DNA of 64,000 nt from SKKY01 sp965228015 (lineage in GTDB: Bacteria > Bacillota > Peptococcia > Peptococcales > SKKY01), in contig OZ245787.1 in NCBI GenBank assembly GCA_965228015.1, positions 310,001-374,000 of the forward strand. Reading direction: 5' to 3'. The notes beneath the pieces are model-generated. The model was not told where the DNA came from. It did not search any database and was given only the letters and a program-made list of their open reading frames with translations. The translations under genes were made by a program, and so were the position numbers. Of the stretch, positions 9,255-19,047 are shown in pieces (position 1 is the stretch's first letter; every line of letters begins with the position of its first letter).

Positions 9255-10484
9255 ATGCGTAAAGGAAGTTTGGCAGCAGTATTAATAATTACCATCGCAG
9301 TTATAGGTCTGGCATTATTCTCATTTGATTATCTTAAAGATGATCTAAGACTTGGCCTTGATCTTAAAGGAGGAGTTCAGGTTAGACTGGAAACTCCGGA
9401 AGATGCTTCAGTTGAAGATATGGCTAAAGCTGTAGCTATTATTGACAACCGGGTTAATGCTCTTGGTGTTACAGAACCGGAAATCAGAAGAGAAGGTACA
9501 AACAGAATTCTGATAGAGCTTCCTGGAGTAGAAGATCCTGAAGAGGCTGTGAACCTTATTGGCAGAACAGCACTACTTGAATTTGTAAGAGTGGATACTA
9601 ATGAAGTTGTTGTAACAGGCAGAGATTTAAAAAATGCAGTTGAAGGCATGGATTCAACTCAGTTTTCTGGAAAAGATTACCGTGTTAGTATTGAATTTAA
9701 CAGCGAAGGTGCTGAAAAATTCGCTAATGCTACTAGTGACTTAGTTGCGAAATACGGAGAAAATGATCCTAACAGGATGATAGCTATTGTTCTTGATGGA
9801 AATGTAATTTCATCTCCTATAGTACAAACTCCAATTTATGATGGAAAAGCTTCAATTTCCGGAGGATTTCAAACTTTGGAAGAAGCAAATTCTTTAGCAT
9901 TATTACTTCGCTCAGGAGCACTTCCTGTAGAGATGAATATAATTGAAAAAAGAACAGTAGGACCTAAATTTGGAATTGAATCCTTAGAAAAAAGTGCAGG
10001 CGCTGCTTTCTATGGTTTAATTGCAATTGCTTTGTTTATGATCATATATTACAGAGTACCAGGTCTGGCAGCTGTAGTTTCTTTAATATTATATTCGGTA
10101 ATAGTTTGGAGCGTACTTAGCTTTATTAATGCAACCATTACATTACCTGGAATAGCAGGGTTCCTGCTCTCTGTTGGTATGGCAGTGGATGCCAATATAA
10201 TTATTTACGAAAGAATAAAAGAAGAGTTAGGGAATGGAAAGAGTTTGAGAGCATCTATAGACTCAGGTTTCAAAAGAGCTATCTGGACAATTTTTGACTC
10301 AAACCTTACAACTTTAATTGCTTCATTTGTTTTAATATATTTTGGAGCCGGTACAGTAAAAGGCTTTGCAGTTACATTAAGCATAGGTGTTATTACAAGT
10401 ATGTTAACAGCGATTACATTCACCAGAATTTTATTAAAACAAACATCCCTTGTAATTAGTAATACTAAACTATATAGAGCCTAG
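9255..10484 (+). CDS. secD: protein translocase subunit SecD
   Basis: SecD with SecF uses the ion gradient to pull exported proteins through SecYEG. The 409 residues have an N-terminal membrane span, the RLGLDLKGGVQVRLE motif, a periplasmic-type P1 region, and then five membrane spans with the D5/D6 motifs (SVGMAVDANIIIYERIKEEL, GFKRAIWTIFDSNLTTLI). The length is normal for a split SecD. AGGAGG is well placed before the ATG. secF starts 12 bases after the stop. Confidence 0.97.
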   Translation: MRKGSLAAVLIITIAVIGLALFSFDYLKDDLRLGLDLKGGVQVRLETPEDASVEDMAKAVAIIDNRVNALGVTEPEIRREGTNRILIELPGVEDPEEAVNLIGRTALLEFVRVDTNEVVVTGRDLKNAVEGMDSTQFSGKDYRVSIEFNSEGAEKFANATSDLVAKYGENDPNRMIAIVLDGNVISSPIVQTPIYDGKASISGGFQTLEEANSLALLLRSGALPVEMNIIEKRTVGPKFGIESLEKSAGAAFYGLIAIALFMIIYYRVPGLAAVVSLILYSVIVWSVLSFINATITLPGIAGFLLSVGMAVDANIIIYERIKEELGNGKSLRASIDSGFKRAIWTIFDSNLTTLIASFVLIYFGAGTVKGFAVTLSIGVITSMLTAITFTRILLKQTSLVISNTKLYRA

Positions 10485-10496
10485 GAGGATAAAATA

Positions 10497-11351
10497 ATGG
10501 ATTTTTCTGGAAAAAAAATGCTTTGGTTTATAATTTCATTAGTTATCATTATCCCAGGCATTGTTTCAATTATGATTAATAGTTTAAACTTTGGTATCGA
10601 TTTTGCTGGAGGTAACCTTATACAAGTTCAATTTCAACAAGAGATCAATGTAGACACAATCAGATCAGCAGTTAATGAATCTGGTATCAGCGATGCTTTG
10701 GTTCAAGAGTCAGATGAAAACTCTTATATAATAAAAACAAAAGTAATTGATGAGAAACAAGAAAGTTTTCTTCTTACTTCTCTTACAAATAATGTAGGAG
10801 AGTATGAAATAATGAGAAATGAAGGTGTTGGACCTAGTATTGGTTCAGAATTAAGAAAAGCAGGATTAATATCTTTATTTCTTGCTCTGGCATTAATGGT
10901 AGTTTATATCACTATCAGATTTGAATTGTCTTTTGCTATAGCAGCAATACTTGCATTGTGTCATGATGTATTAATTACTGTAGGTATTTTCTCAATACTT
11001 CAATTTGAAGTAAATTCTGAATTTATTGCAGCGGTACTTACTGTAGTAGGTTATTCTATAAATGCAACAATTGTTATTTTTGACAGAATAAGGGAAAACT
11101 TGAAGGCGATTAAAAAAGATTCACTGGAGAATATTGTAAACTTAAGTATTAAGCAAACAATGGCCAGATCGGTAAATACAACAATCACAGTATTATTTGT
11201 AATAGTTGCGCTATTAATATTTGGGGGAGAGACAATCAGAAACTTCAACATTGTACTTCTTACCGGTGTAATTAGTGGACTTTATTCATCAGTTTTCCTT
11301 GCAGGAAATTTCTGGCTTGTTATCAGAAATTTAAAAGGGAAAAAAGCGTAA
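10497..11351 (+). CDS. secF: protein translocase subunit SecF
   Basis: The 284-residue protein pairs with SecD. It contains the first membrane span, the family motif NFGIDFAGGNLIQVQF, and later VVGYSINATIVIFDRIREN and MARSVNTTITVLFVIVALLIFGG in the membrane half. AGGAGG lies before the ATG. The gene is followed by a clear terminator, so secDF form a two-gene unit in the current arrangement. Confidence 0.97.
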   Translation: MDFSGKKMLWFIISLVIIIPGIVSIMINSLNFGIDFAGGNLIQVQFQQEINVDTIRSAVNESGISDALVQESDENSYIIKTKVIDEKQESFLLTSLTNNVGEYEIMRNEGVGPSIGSELRKAGLISLFLALALMVVYITIRFELSFAIAAILALCHDVLITVGIFSILQFEVNSEFIAAVLTVVGYSINATIVIFDRIRENLKAIKKDSLENIVNLSIKQTMARSVNTTITVLFVIVALLIFGGETIRNFNIVLLTGVISGLYSSVFLAGNFWLVIRNLKGKKA

Positions 11352-11356
11352 ATATA

Positions 11357-11385
11357 AAATACCTCTTTATAAAGAGGTATTTTTT
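11357..11385 (+). terminator. intrinsic terminator after secF
   Basis: ATACCTCTTT and AAAGAGGTAT form a near-perfect hairpin followed by a run of seven T. Confidence 0.85.
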
Positions 11386-11422
11386 TAATAAAAAATAATT
11401 ATTATAGAGTCAGGTGATTATA

Positions 11423-13774
11423 TTGAAAAACATACATGAGAAAATTATTGAAATTGCTTTAAAAAGGTGCCCTGACCCAAAAAAGATAGAAGATTTTTTG
11501 TATCCGGAAAAGACAAATCTTATGGCTCCTTTTGATCTTCCAGGAGTGGAAGGAGCTGTTTTAAGAATAAAAAAAGGTATAGAGAATAAAGAAAGAATAT
11601 TAATCTATGGGGACTACGATGCAGACGGTATAACCAGTACTGCTTTATTATATAGAGCATTATGTAAAATACATAATCAAGTTAATTATTATATTCCTGA
11701 AAGGGACGGAGAAGGATATGGACTAAATAAAAAAGCCCTTACCCAGATTTCTCTAGAAGGGACTAATTTAATAATTACAGTTGACTGTGGAATAAAATCA
11801 TATAGTTTAGTAAAAGAGTTTTCGGAAAAAGGGTTGGATTTTATTATTACAGACCATCATACTCCGGATGATTTGATTCCTGAAAGTATTATTGTAAACC
11901 CAAAACTTCAAAAGGAATCTGAATTTTTTGATCTTGCCGGGGTTGGTGTTGCTTATACAATTTTCCGGGGGCTGGGAGAATTTTATCCGGAAATTCTTGA
12001 TTTAGATAGTCAGCTTCTTCAGCTTGCAGCTATTGGAACAGTTGCAGACTTAGTAAATTTGAGTAAAGAAAACAGAAAGATTGTAAGAAAGGGTATTTTT
12101 CATCTTAACAAAAACCCATTAAAAGGTATTAAATACATTACTGAAAAAGATATTGTTTTTGAAATAAATTCCAAAACAATATCTTTTCTTCTTGCACCGA
12201 TTATTAATTCCAGCGGAAGGATGGGAAGCCCGGAAACAGCTCTGAAATTACTGATTTCAGAAAATGACAGGGAGTTAAATTTACTTGCGGATGAATTAAT
12301 AAATCTAAACAATAAAAGGAAGGGTCTTGTTGAAGAAGTATATAAGGAAGCGCAAAAAATAATTCTTGAAAACCATTATTTTTCTGATCCTTTTATTTTA
12401 GCAGCAAAAAAAGACTGGCCTCTTGGTATTTTGGGAATCGTTGCTTTAAGACTTATGAATGAATATAATCGGCCTATTTTGCTTCTTTCGGAAAGTGAAG
12501 AAGGAATATATAAAGGTTCTGCAAGAAGCATTGAAAAGTATAATATTTTTAATGCATTAAAACAATCTGAAAATTTGATAGAAGAGTTTGGCGGTCATGC
12601 TCAGGCAGCTGGATTAAGTATATTAGAAAAAAACATTAATATTTTAAGAAATAATTTAAATAAAGACATATATGAAAAATTAAAGCATGAAGACTTTTAT
12701 AATGATTTTTACCCAGATGCAGAATTAAATGGAATTGAAGAAGTAAGTGATTCGCTATATGAAGATCTGGCCTTATTAGAACCTTTTGGAGCAGGTAACC
12801 CGGAACCCCTGTTTACATTTAGCAGTAATGTAAAATTGAAAGTTTCAAAAATTGGTAAGCTTAAAGATCATTTAAGGGTTGATATTTCTAAGGGTAAAAT
12901 GAAAATAAAAGGTATATATTTTAATTTTAATGAATACCCAGGGGATGAAGCCGAAAGTAATTTAATTTTTGCCCTTGGGATTGATGAATGGCAAAACAAA
13001 GTAAATCTCCAGCTAGAGATTAAAAAAATCCTTGATGGTGAGAGAATCCATTATCAAAAAATGGAAGAAACAATTTACAGCAATCTTTATTTTCCAAGGG
13101 AAAAGGAAGTTAAAAGTTTTACAACTGGAGAAAGAATAAAGTGTAATGAAGTTTGGAATATATTAAAGGAATATAAAGGAATTCTCCATTCTAAAAGTAT
13201 AAAAAGCAATTTTTCTAATGCCGGGGAAGTTTTATCGACCCAAATCTTTTCCTATGATAATGAGCAGGATTTTACAGAAAACTTTAAGAATGTTAAAAGA
13301 TTTATAGAAGCAGAGGAAAAGGGTGTATTATTAACTAATTCACTGTTATTAAAGGATGAAATAATTACTAATACAGAATCCTATATCTTTGGTGATGGAG
13401 AGCCTGACAGGGATTTAATAAACTTTTTAACAGAGTTGCATCCACAAATAAAAATATTCTTTTTAGATGAAGGTTTAAATAATCTTAATATTAACAGGGA
13501 AAGTTTAAGCCGATTATTTTTACTGATTAAAAAAATATTTTCCAAATCAGAATGTATATTTTTATATAAACTTGAAAATATATTTAACAAAGATAAAGAA
13601 ACTGAATTAACAACAGAGGAAATTTTTACAGGGATAATGATTTTTGAGGAATTAGGATTTTTAAATTATTCATATAAAAATTCTTTGTTAGAAATAAAAT
13701 TAAATAATATTGCTGGTAAAAACAATTTAGAGAATTCAAAATTATATAATATTTCTAATCTTAGAATAAGGTGA
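11423..13774 (+). CDS. recJ: single-stranded-DNA exonuclease RecJ
   Basis: RecJ degrades single-stranded DNA 5' to 3' in repair and recombination. DHH motifs are present: YGDYDADGITST (about residue 57), TVDCG, TDHHTPDD, and the DHHA1 motif GGHAQAAGLS (about residue 390), followed by the OB domain (LEPFGAGNPEPLF). The 783-residue length with a long C-terminal extension is the Bacillus-type form. TTG at 11423 is chosen because AGGTG lies 6 bases upstream; an upstream in-frame GTG overlaps that site. rel follows 4 bases after the stop. Confidence 0.95.
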   Translation: MKNIHEKIIEIALKRCPDPKKIEDFLYPEKTNLMAPFDLPGVEGAVLRIKKGIENKERILIYGDYDADGITSTALLYRALCKIHNQVNYYIPERDGEGYGLNKKALTQISLEGTNLIITVDCGIKSYSLVKEFSEKGLDFIITDHHTPDDLIPESIIVNPKLQKESEFFDLAGVGVAYTIFRGLGEFYPEILDLDSQLLQLAAIGTVADLVNLSKENRKIVRKGIFHLNKNPLKGIKYITEKDIVFEINSKTISFLLAPIINSSGRMGSPETALKLLISENDRELNLLADELINLNNKRKGLVEEVYKEAQKIILENHYFSDPFILAAKKDWPLGILGIVALRLMNEYNRPILLLSESEEGIYKGSARSIEKYNIFNALKQSENLIEEFGGHAQAAGLSILEKNINILRNNLNKDIYEKLKHEDFYNDFYPDAELNGIEEVSDSLYEDLALLEPFGAGNPEPLFTFSSNVKLKVSKIGKLKDHLRVDISKGKMKIKGIYFNFNEYPGDEAESNLIFALGIDEWQNKVNLQLEIKKILDGERIHYQKMEETIYSNLYFPREKEVKSFTTGERIKCNEVWNILKEYKGILHSKSIKSNFSNAGEVLSTQIFSYDNEQDFTENFKNVKRFIEAEEKGVLLTNSLLLKDEIITNTESYIFGDGEPDRDLINFLTELHPQIKIFFLDEGLNNLNINRESLSRLFLLIKKIFSKSECIFLYKLENIFNKDKETELTTEEIFTGIMIFEELGFLNYSYKNSLLEIKLNNIAGKNNLENSKLYNISNLRIR

Positions 13775-13778
13775 TTTC

Positions 13779-15962
13779 TTGGTAAACTCTTTTATGGATC
13801 TTAAAGAAAAAATATTAAATAAGCATCCGGATTATAACATTGAAATTATTAAAAAAGCTTATAACTTTGCTAGTAAATTTCATGAGGGACAAATAAGAAA
13901 ATCCGGGGAACCATATATTATTCATCCCTTATCTGTTACAGAGATCCTTGTGGATCTAGGGTTGGATGAAATAACCCTTACAGCTGCTCTTCTCCATGAC
14001 ATTGTTGAAGATACAGATGTTACTTTGGGTGAAATAAAAGGGATATTTGGTGAGGAGGTAGCCTGTCTTGTTGATGGTGTTACCAAGCTTAGCAGAATAG
14101 AATATGTATCAAAAGAAGAACGTCAGGTAGAAAATTACCGAAAGATGTTTCTTGCCATGGCAAATGATATCAGAGTGGTAATTATAAAGCTGGCTGACAG
14201 ACTTCATAATATGAGGACTTTAAAGTATCAAAGTTTTTGGAAACAAAGGGAAACAGCCAAAGAAACCCTGGAAATTTATGCCCCTCTGGCCCGCAGACTT
14301 GGTATTTCTAAAGTAAAATGGGAACTGGAAGATTTATGCCTTAGATATTTGTATCCTGACAAATACTATAATTTAGTTGAACAAATACAAATGAAAAGAG
14401 AAGAAAGAATTGAGTATATTACTGAATTAATTACAGTTCTTAGTGATGAACTTGATAAGGCAGAAATTAAAGTAGATATTAGTGGTCGTCCAAAACATTT
14501 TTATTCTATTTATAAAAAAATGGAAGAAAAAGGAAAAGAACTATCTGAAATATATGATTTAATAGCTGTTAGAACAATTTGTGACTCTGTAAGAGACTGT
14601 TATGGAATATTAGGAATAATTCATACTCTCTGGAAACCAATTCCAGGAAGATTTAAAGACTATATTGCAATGCCAAAACCTAATATGTATCAATCACTTC
14701 ATACAACAGTTATTGGTAAAACCGGTGTACCAATTGAAATTCAAATAAGAACCTGGGATATGCACTTTACTGCTGAGTATGGTATTGCTGCTCATTGGCT
14801 GTATAAAGAAAATGACAAAAACCCAGAAAGAAAAAGTCATGAACTTGCATGGCTTGAAAACATAAAAGAAATGCAAAATGAGTTTCAGGATTCTAAAGAG
14901 TTTGTTGAAACTGTTAAATTTGATTTATTTTCAGACAGGGTTTTCGTATTTTCACCAAAAGGAGATGTTTTTGAACTTCCCAGAGGTTCAAATCCAATAG
15001 ATTTTGCCTATCTTGTCCATACTGACGTTGGTCATCGCTGTATTGGAGCAAAAATTAATGGGAAAATTGTTCCTATAGATTATAAATTAAAAACTGGTGA
15101 TATTATTGAGATAATGACTTCAAAACAAGCTCACGGCCCTTCAAGGGACTGGCTTAACATTGTTCAGACCTCTCAAGCTAAAAACAGAATACGCCAGTGG
15201 TTTAAAAGAGAAAAACGGGAAGAAAATCTTGAAAAAGGCCGGGAAATCTACGAAAAAGAAGTTAAAAAGCAGGAACTTTCTGCTGAAAGATTCTTAAAAG
15301 CTTCTGTCCTTGAATCAGTAGTAGATAAATTAGGGTTTAAAAATGTCGAAGATATGTTTGTTGGAGTAGGGGAAGGGGTTATTTCAGCAAATCAGATAAT
15401 CTTAAAACTAAAAACAATAATTAAGGAACCGGATAAAACCCCTAAAGAAGTAACCATTAAAGAGTTGAAAAGTGAAATTAAGTCGGGTAAAAGTTCAAAA
15501 TCTGGTAAAACTGCCAAAGGAATAAGGGTAAAAGATATAGATGGAGTGGTAATTAGATTTGGTAAATGCTGTAATCCCCTTCCCGGAGATAATGTTGTAG
15601 GCTATATTACAAGAGGCAGAGGTGTTTCCATTCACCGAACTGATTGTGTTAATGTAAAAGAATATGAAGCAAATGAACCGGAACGTCTTGTAGAAGCAGC
15701 CTGGGATGCAGAAATTAAATCAGTTTACCAGGTAGAAATTGAAATAATTACCCTGGATCGTCCTAAAATTACTGCGGAAATTATGACTACTGTAAATGAT
15801 CAGAAAATTCATATTAGTAATATTAATGGCAGATCAAAGGATGGCAGGTCAATTGTAACTCTCACAGTAGACATTAACAGTCTTGATCAGCTGTATAAGG
15901 TTATGGATAAAATAAAAATAATTAAAGATGTAATTGAAGTAAGAAGAGTTCAAACCAGTTAA
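13779..15962 (+). CDS. relA: bifunctional (p)ppGpp synthetase/hydrolase Rel
   Basis: This is the stringent-response enzyme that makes and degrades (p)ppGpp. The 727 residues show, in order, an HD hydrolase domain with intact HDIVEDT, the synthetase domain (GRPKHFYSIYKKM, PKPNMYQSLHTTV), TGS (VFVFSPKGDVFELPRGSNPIDFAY), a zinc-finger-like segment (RFGKCCNPLPGDNVVGYITRGRGVSIHR) and a C-terminal ACT domain. Both catalytic halves look functional. The start is TTG after AAGGTGAT; an alternative ATG lies 15 bases in. Confidence 0.97.
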   Translation: MVNSFMDLKEKILNKHPDYNIEIIKKAYNFASKFHEGQIRKSGEPYIIHPLSVTEILVDLGLDEITLTAALLHDIVEDTDVTLGEIKGIFGEEVACLVDGVTKLSRIEYVSKEERQVENYRKMFLAMANDIRVVIIKLADRLHNMRTLKYQSFWKQRETAKETLEIYAPLARRLGISKVKWELEDLCLRYLYPDKYYNLVEQIQMKREERIEYITELITVLSDELDKAEIKVDISGRPKHFYSIYKKMEEKGKELSEIYDLIAVRTICDSVRDCYGILGIIHTLWKPIPGRFKDYIAMPKPNMYQSLHTTVIGKTGVPIEIQIRTWDMHFTAEYGIAAHWLYKENDKNPERKSHELAWLENIKEMQNEFQDSKEFVETVKFDLFSDRVFVFSPKGDVFELPRGSNPIDFAYLVHTDVGHRCIGAKINGKIVPIDYKLKTGDIIEIMTSKQAHGPSRDWLNIVQTSQAKNRIRQWFKREKREENLEKGREIYEKEVKKQELSAERFLKASVLESVVDKLGFKNVEDMFVGVGEGVISANQIILKLKTIIKEPDKTPKEVTIKELKSEIKSGKSSKSGKTAKGIRVKDIDGVVIRFGKCCNPLPGDNVVGYITRGRGVSIHRTDCVNVKEYEANEPERLVEAAWDAEIKSVYQVEIEIITLDRPKITAEIMTTVNDQKIHISNINGRSKDGRSIVTLTVDINSLDQLYKVMDKIKIIKDVIEVRRVQTS

Positions 15963-15973
15963 GGAGAAGAAAA

Positions 15974-16423
15974 TTGAGGATAGTTATTCAAAGGGTATCT
16001 AATGCACAGGTTCAGATGGATGGACAGGTTACGGGGAAGGCTGGAAAAGGCTTACTAATACTTGTTGGTTTTGCTCCTGATGATAATATTGAAGATATTG
16101 AATACCTTGTTCAAAAAGTTCTTAATTTAAGAATTTTTGAAGATGACATGGGTAAAATGAATTTATCAGTTCTGGAAATTGGCGGAGATATTTTATCTGT
16201 TTCTCAATTTACTTTATATGGAGATGCGAGAAAAGGTAGAAGACCAAGCTTTACTCAGGTAGCAGGACCAGAGAGAGCAAATGAATTTTACGAGATTTTT
16301 AATAAAAAACTTGGAGAATCAGGATTAAATATTGAAACAGGGTTTTTTGGAGGAGATATGAAGGTATCATTAGTAAATGATGGCCCAGTTACAATATTAT
16401 TGGATAGTAAAAAAACATTTTAG
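15974..16423 (+). CDS. dtd: D-aminoacyl-tRNA deacylase
   Basis: Dtd frees tRNAs from wrongly attached D-amino acids. The 149 residues contain the active-site motif SVSQFTLYGD and the C-terminal NDGPVTILLDS, which supplies the Gly-cisPro chirality filter. The start is TTG after AAGGAG. rel-dtd adjacency is standard in Bacillota. Confidence 0.96.
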   Translation: MRIVIQRVSNAQVQMDGQVTGKAGKGLLILVGFAPDDNIEDIEYLVQKVLNLRIFEDDMGKMNLSVLEIGGDILSVSQFTLYGDARKGRRPSFTQVAGPERANEFYEIFNKKLGESGLNIETGFFGGDMKVSLVNDGPVTILLDSKKTF

Positions 16424-16435
16424 GAGGGAATTAAA

Positions 16436-16966
16436 ATGAAAATTTATACTAAAACCGGAGACAAAGGCCAAACCAGTTTGTGGGATGGGGAAAGAGTAGA
16501 CAAAGATAGTCTGAGAGTAGAATGTTATGGAACTATTGATGAATTGAATGCAACATTAGGAATGGCAAGAAGTGTTGTTGAAGATAAAGAAATGAAAGAC
16601 CTTATACTAGGTATTCAAAGAAAATTATTCTATGTTGGCGGAGAACTTGCTACAAGAAAAGAAGAAAAGAAATTCTATTCAATGCAGGAAAGTGATATAG
16701 AAGAATTAGAAAAAATAATTGACAGCTGTATTGCCAGAATAGATGGAGTAGATAAATTTATAATTGCAGGTTCAACCCAGGCTTCAGCACATCTTGATTT
16801 TTCAAGAACTGTAGCAAGAAGAGTTGAAAGATTAATATTAAGATTAAATAAGGAAGAAGAAATTAATCCAAACTTAATTAAGTGCGTTAACAGGTTGTCA
16901 GATGCTATTTATTCAATTGAAAGATATTTAGAAGATGAATTAATATATTTTGAAAGTGGGAGATAA
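16436..16966 (+). CDS. PduO-type cob(I)alamin adenosyltransferase
   Basis: The enzyme converts cob(I)alamin to adenosylcobalamin using ATP. The 176 residues carry the ATP-binding N-terminus (KIYTKTGDKGQTSLWDGERV), the YGTIDELNATLG segment and the FSRTVARRVERL helix of the PduO family. AGGAGG precedes the ATG. No other cobalamin gene or B12 riboswitch is visible in the window, so its coenzyme user must be elsewhere. Its place between dtd and a glyoxalase-II-like gene gives no functional clue. Confidence 0.92.
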   Translation: MKIYTKTGDKGQTSLWDGERVDKDSLRVECYGTIDELNATLGMARSVVEDKEMKDLILGIQRKLFYVGGELATRKEEKKFYSMQESDIEELEKIIDSCIARIDGVDKFIIAGSTQASAHLDFSRTVARRVERLILRLNKEEEINPNLIKCVNRLSDAIYSIERYLEDELIYFESGR

Positions 16967-16970
16967 TTTG

Positions 16971-17591
16971 ATGCACATTATTATCATGGAAGTAGGAATG
17001 TTAGGAACAAACAGTTATTTAGTATATTGCAATAATACAAGAGACGGGGTAATTATTGATCCTGGCGGAGATGGAGAGAAGATAATCGAAGTAATTAAAG
17101 AAAATCATATAAACATAAAATATATTTTAAACACCCATGGTCACCATGATCATATTGGAGCAAATAAACAACTTAAAGAGTATACTAATAAAGATTTATT
17201 GATTCATGAAAAAGACAGCAGTATGTTAATTTCTCCTGAGAAAAACTTCCTTTTCCTTCGGAGACCTGAAAACTGCAGTCCCGCAGCAGATGGTTTTCTT
17301 AAAGAGGGTCAGCTTATTACTTTTGGAGAATGCAGTCTGAAAGTTATTGAACTTCCGGGTCACACTCCAGGGGGAGTTGGCTTTTACGCAGAAAAAAAAG
17401 GTATTCTTTTCTCTGGAGACACCTTATTTTATGGATCAATAGGCAGAACAGATCTTCCCGGATCCGATTATCAGGAAATGACTAAGTCCTTGAAAAAACT
17501 AATGGAATTACCTGATGAAACTATTGTATATCCAGGACACGGACCTAAAACTTCTGTTGCCTTAGAAAAAGACATAAATCCTTTCATTTAA
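16971..17591 (+). CDS. metallo-beta-lactamase-fold hydrolase (glyoxalase II-like)
   Basis: The 206-residue protein has the zinc-binding motif THGHHDHIG, the later LPGHTPGG and FSGDTLFYGSIGRTDLPGSD segments, and the final YPGHGPKTS, all typical of short glyoxalase-II-like hydrolases common in Bacillota. The exact thioester substrate is unknown. The start is the ATG at 16971, four bases after the preceding stop and 9 bases after GGGAG. An adjacent dtd/hemZ context is common for this family. Confidence 0.93.
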   Translation: MHIIIMEVGMLGTNSYLVYCNNTRDGVIIDPGGDGEKIIEVIKENHINIKYILNTHGHHDHIGANKQLKEYTNKDLLIHEKDSSMLISPEKNFLFLRRPENCSPAADGFLKEGQLITFGECSLKVIELPGHTPGGVGFYAEKKGILFSGDTLFYGSIGRTDLPGSDYQEMTKSLKKLMELPDETIVYPGHGPKTSVALEKDINPFI

Positions 17592-17592
17592 A

Positions 17593-19047
17593 ATGTTTAG
17601 TCTTAATAAAAAAAATAGCGAATTTAAGACAGTTGTTTTTGATGTGATAAGAATTTTTTATGGAGAATATAAGTGGGAAGATCTCGAAAATAAAAATTAT
17701 CCTGAAATAAAAATTCATATTCAAAATAATTTGTTGCAAATTGTTCCAGGGAACTATAAAAATGAGGAAATATTGCTTGATACCTCTGAAAATAATATTA
17801 AAAGAGTAATAAAGAAGCTTTTGTATTTATTAATTAAAGAAAATTATTGTAATATTTCAGACTCCTGGGGAATTTTAACGGGAATAAGACCAACAAAAAT
17901 TGTTCACAGAATGATTGGCCAGGGACTAAAAGAAGAAGATATATTTGATTATCTTACAAATGAATACCTGCTCAAGGAAAATAAAGCGAAGCTGTTACTT
18001 GAAATCACAAAAAAACAAAGAGCATTCTTTTTAAGCAGGGAAGAAAGTTATAAGAAAATTGCAATATATATTTCCATACCTTTCTGCCCTTCAATCTGCT
18101 CTTATTGTACTTTTGGGTCTTACTTATTAAGCAAGTATAATAGTTTACTTGATAAATATTTAGAAAATTTGAATTACGAGATGGAAGCTGTATTTAAAGA
18201 TTTTTCTAAACAAGGGATTACAGTAGACAAAATATATTTTGGAGGGGGAACACCTTCCATATTAAGTATTCCTCAATTAGAAAAGATATTTAATACAGTA
18301 AGGGCTTATATACCTTTAAATAATATAATTGAGTTTTCTTTTGAAGCTGGAAGGCCAGACACAATAGATTTAGAAAAACTTCAGTTTTTAAAGAATAATG
18401 GAGTTTCCAGAATTAGTATTAATCCTCAGATAATGAAGGATTCTGTTCTTAAAAAACTTGGAAGAAAACATCTTACAGAAGATATTTTAAGGTCATATTA
18501 TGAAGCAAGAAAAATTGGTTTTAATATTATTAATATGGATTTAATTATGGGTATAGAAGATTCCTATCAGGAATTTATTGAAAGTCTGGATGAAGTAATA
18601 AAATTAAATCCTGATAATATTACAATTCACAGTCTTGCTTTTAAAAGAAAATCAGCAATGAAAATAGATGAAAAAAAATTTCATGCTCCAGAACAATTGA
18701 AGAATTTTGATCAAAGTATCTTAAAATTAAGAAATTCCGGATACGATCCTTACTATCTCTATAAGCAAAAATTAACTGTCGGAGGACAGGAGAACATTGG
18801 CTTTGCAAAGAAGGGTAAATACTCTCCGTACAATATCCAAATGATTGAAGAACGACAAATTATATTAGGATTTGGGGTAGGAGCTTCCAGCAAATTAATT
18901 AATCAAGATGATTTTACCCTGGAAAATGTTTTTAATCCTAAAGATTTGTATTATTATAATGATAAAATTGAAGAAGTAATAAAAAAGAAAAAAGAATATT
19001 TAGAAAAAATCAGCAAGGAGTACGAATATGGAAATAAAAAAGCCTAA
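17593..19047 (+). CDS. hemZ: coproporphyrinogen dehydrogenase HemZ-like radical SAM enzyme
   Basis: This HemZ-type member of the HemN-like radical-SAM family has 484 residues, with the cluster motif FCPSICSYCTF at about residue 165 preceded by a HemZ-type N-terminal domain, and YFGGGTPS downstream. Note IYISIPFCPS where classic HemN proteins have a His in place of the second Ser. The true reaction of HemZ proteins is not settled. The ATG is one base after the previous stop with no visible ribosome binding site, which suggests coupling. hisS overlaps its 3' end by 20 bases. Confidence 0.9.
   Translation: MFSLNKKNSEFKTVVFDVIRIFYGEYKWEDLENKNYPEIKIHIQNNLLQIVPGNYKNEEILLDTSENNIKRVIKKLLYLLIKENYCNISDSWGILTGIRPTKIVHRMIGQGLKEEDIFDYLTNEYLLKENKAKLLLEITKKQRAFFLSREESYKKIAIYISIPFCPSICSYCTFGSYLLSKYNSLLDKYLENLNYEMEAVFKDFSKQGITVDKIYFGGGTPSILSIPQLEKIFNTVRAYIPLNNIIEFSFEAGRPDTIDLEKLQFLKNNGVSRISINPQIMKDSVLKKLGRKHLTEDILRSYYEARKIGFNIINMDLIMGIEDSYQEFIESLDEVIKLNPDNITIHSLAFKRKSAMKIDEKKFHAPEQLKNFDQSILKLRNSGYDPYYLYKQKLTVGGQENIGFAKKGKYSPYNIQMIEERQIILGFGVGASSKLINQDDFTLENVFNPKDLYYYNDKIEEVIKKKKEYLEKISKEYEYGNKKA

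Noticed and set aside
11423..13774. RecJ about 200 residues longer than the E. coli enzyme
   Set aside because: The long C-terminal form of nearly this size is normal in Bacillus-type RecJ.
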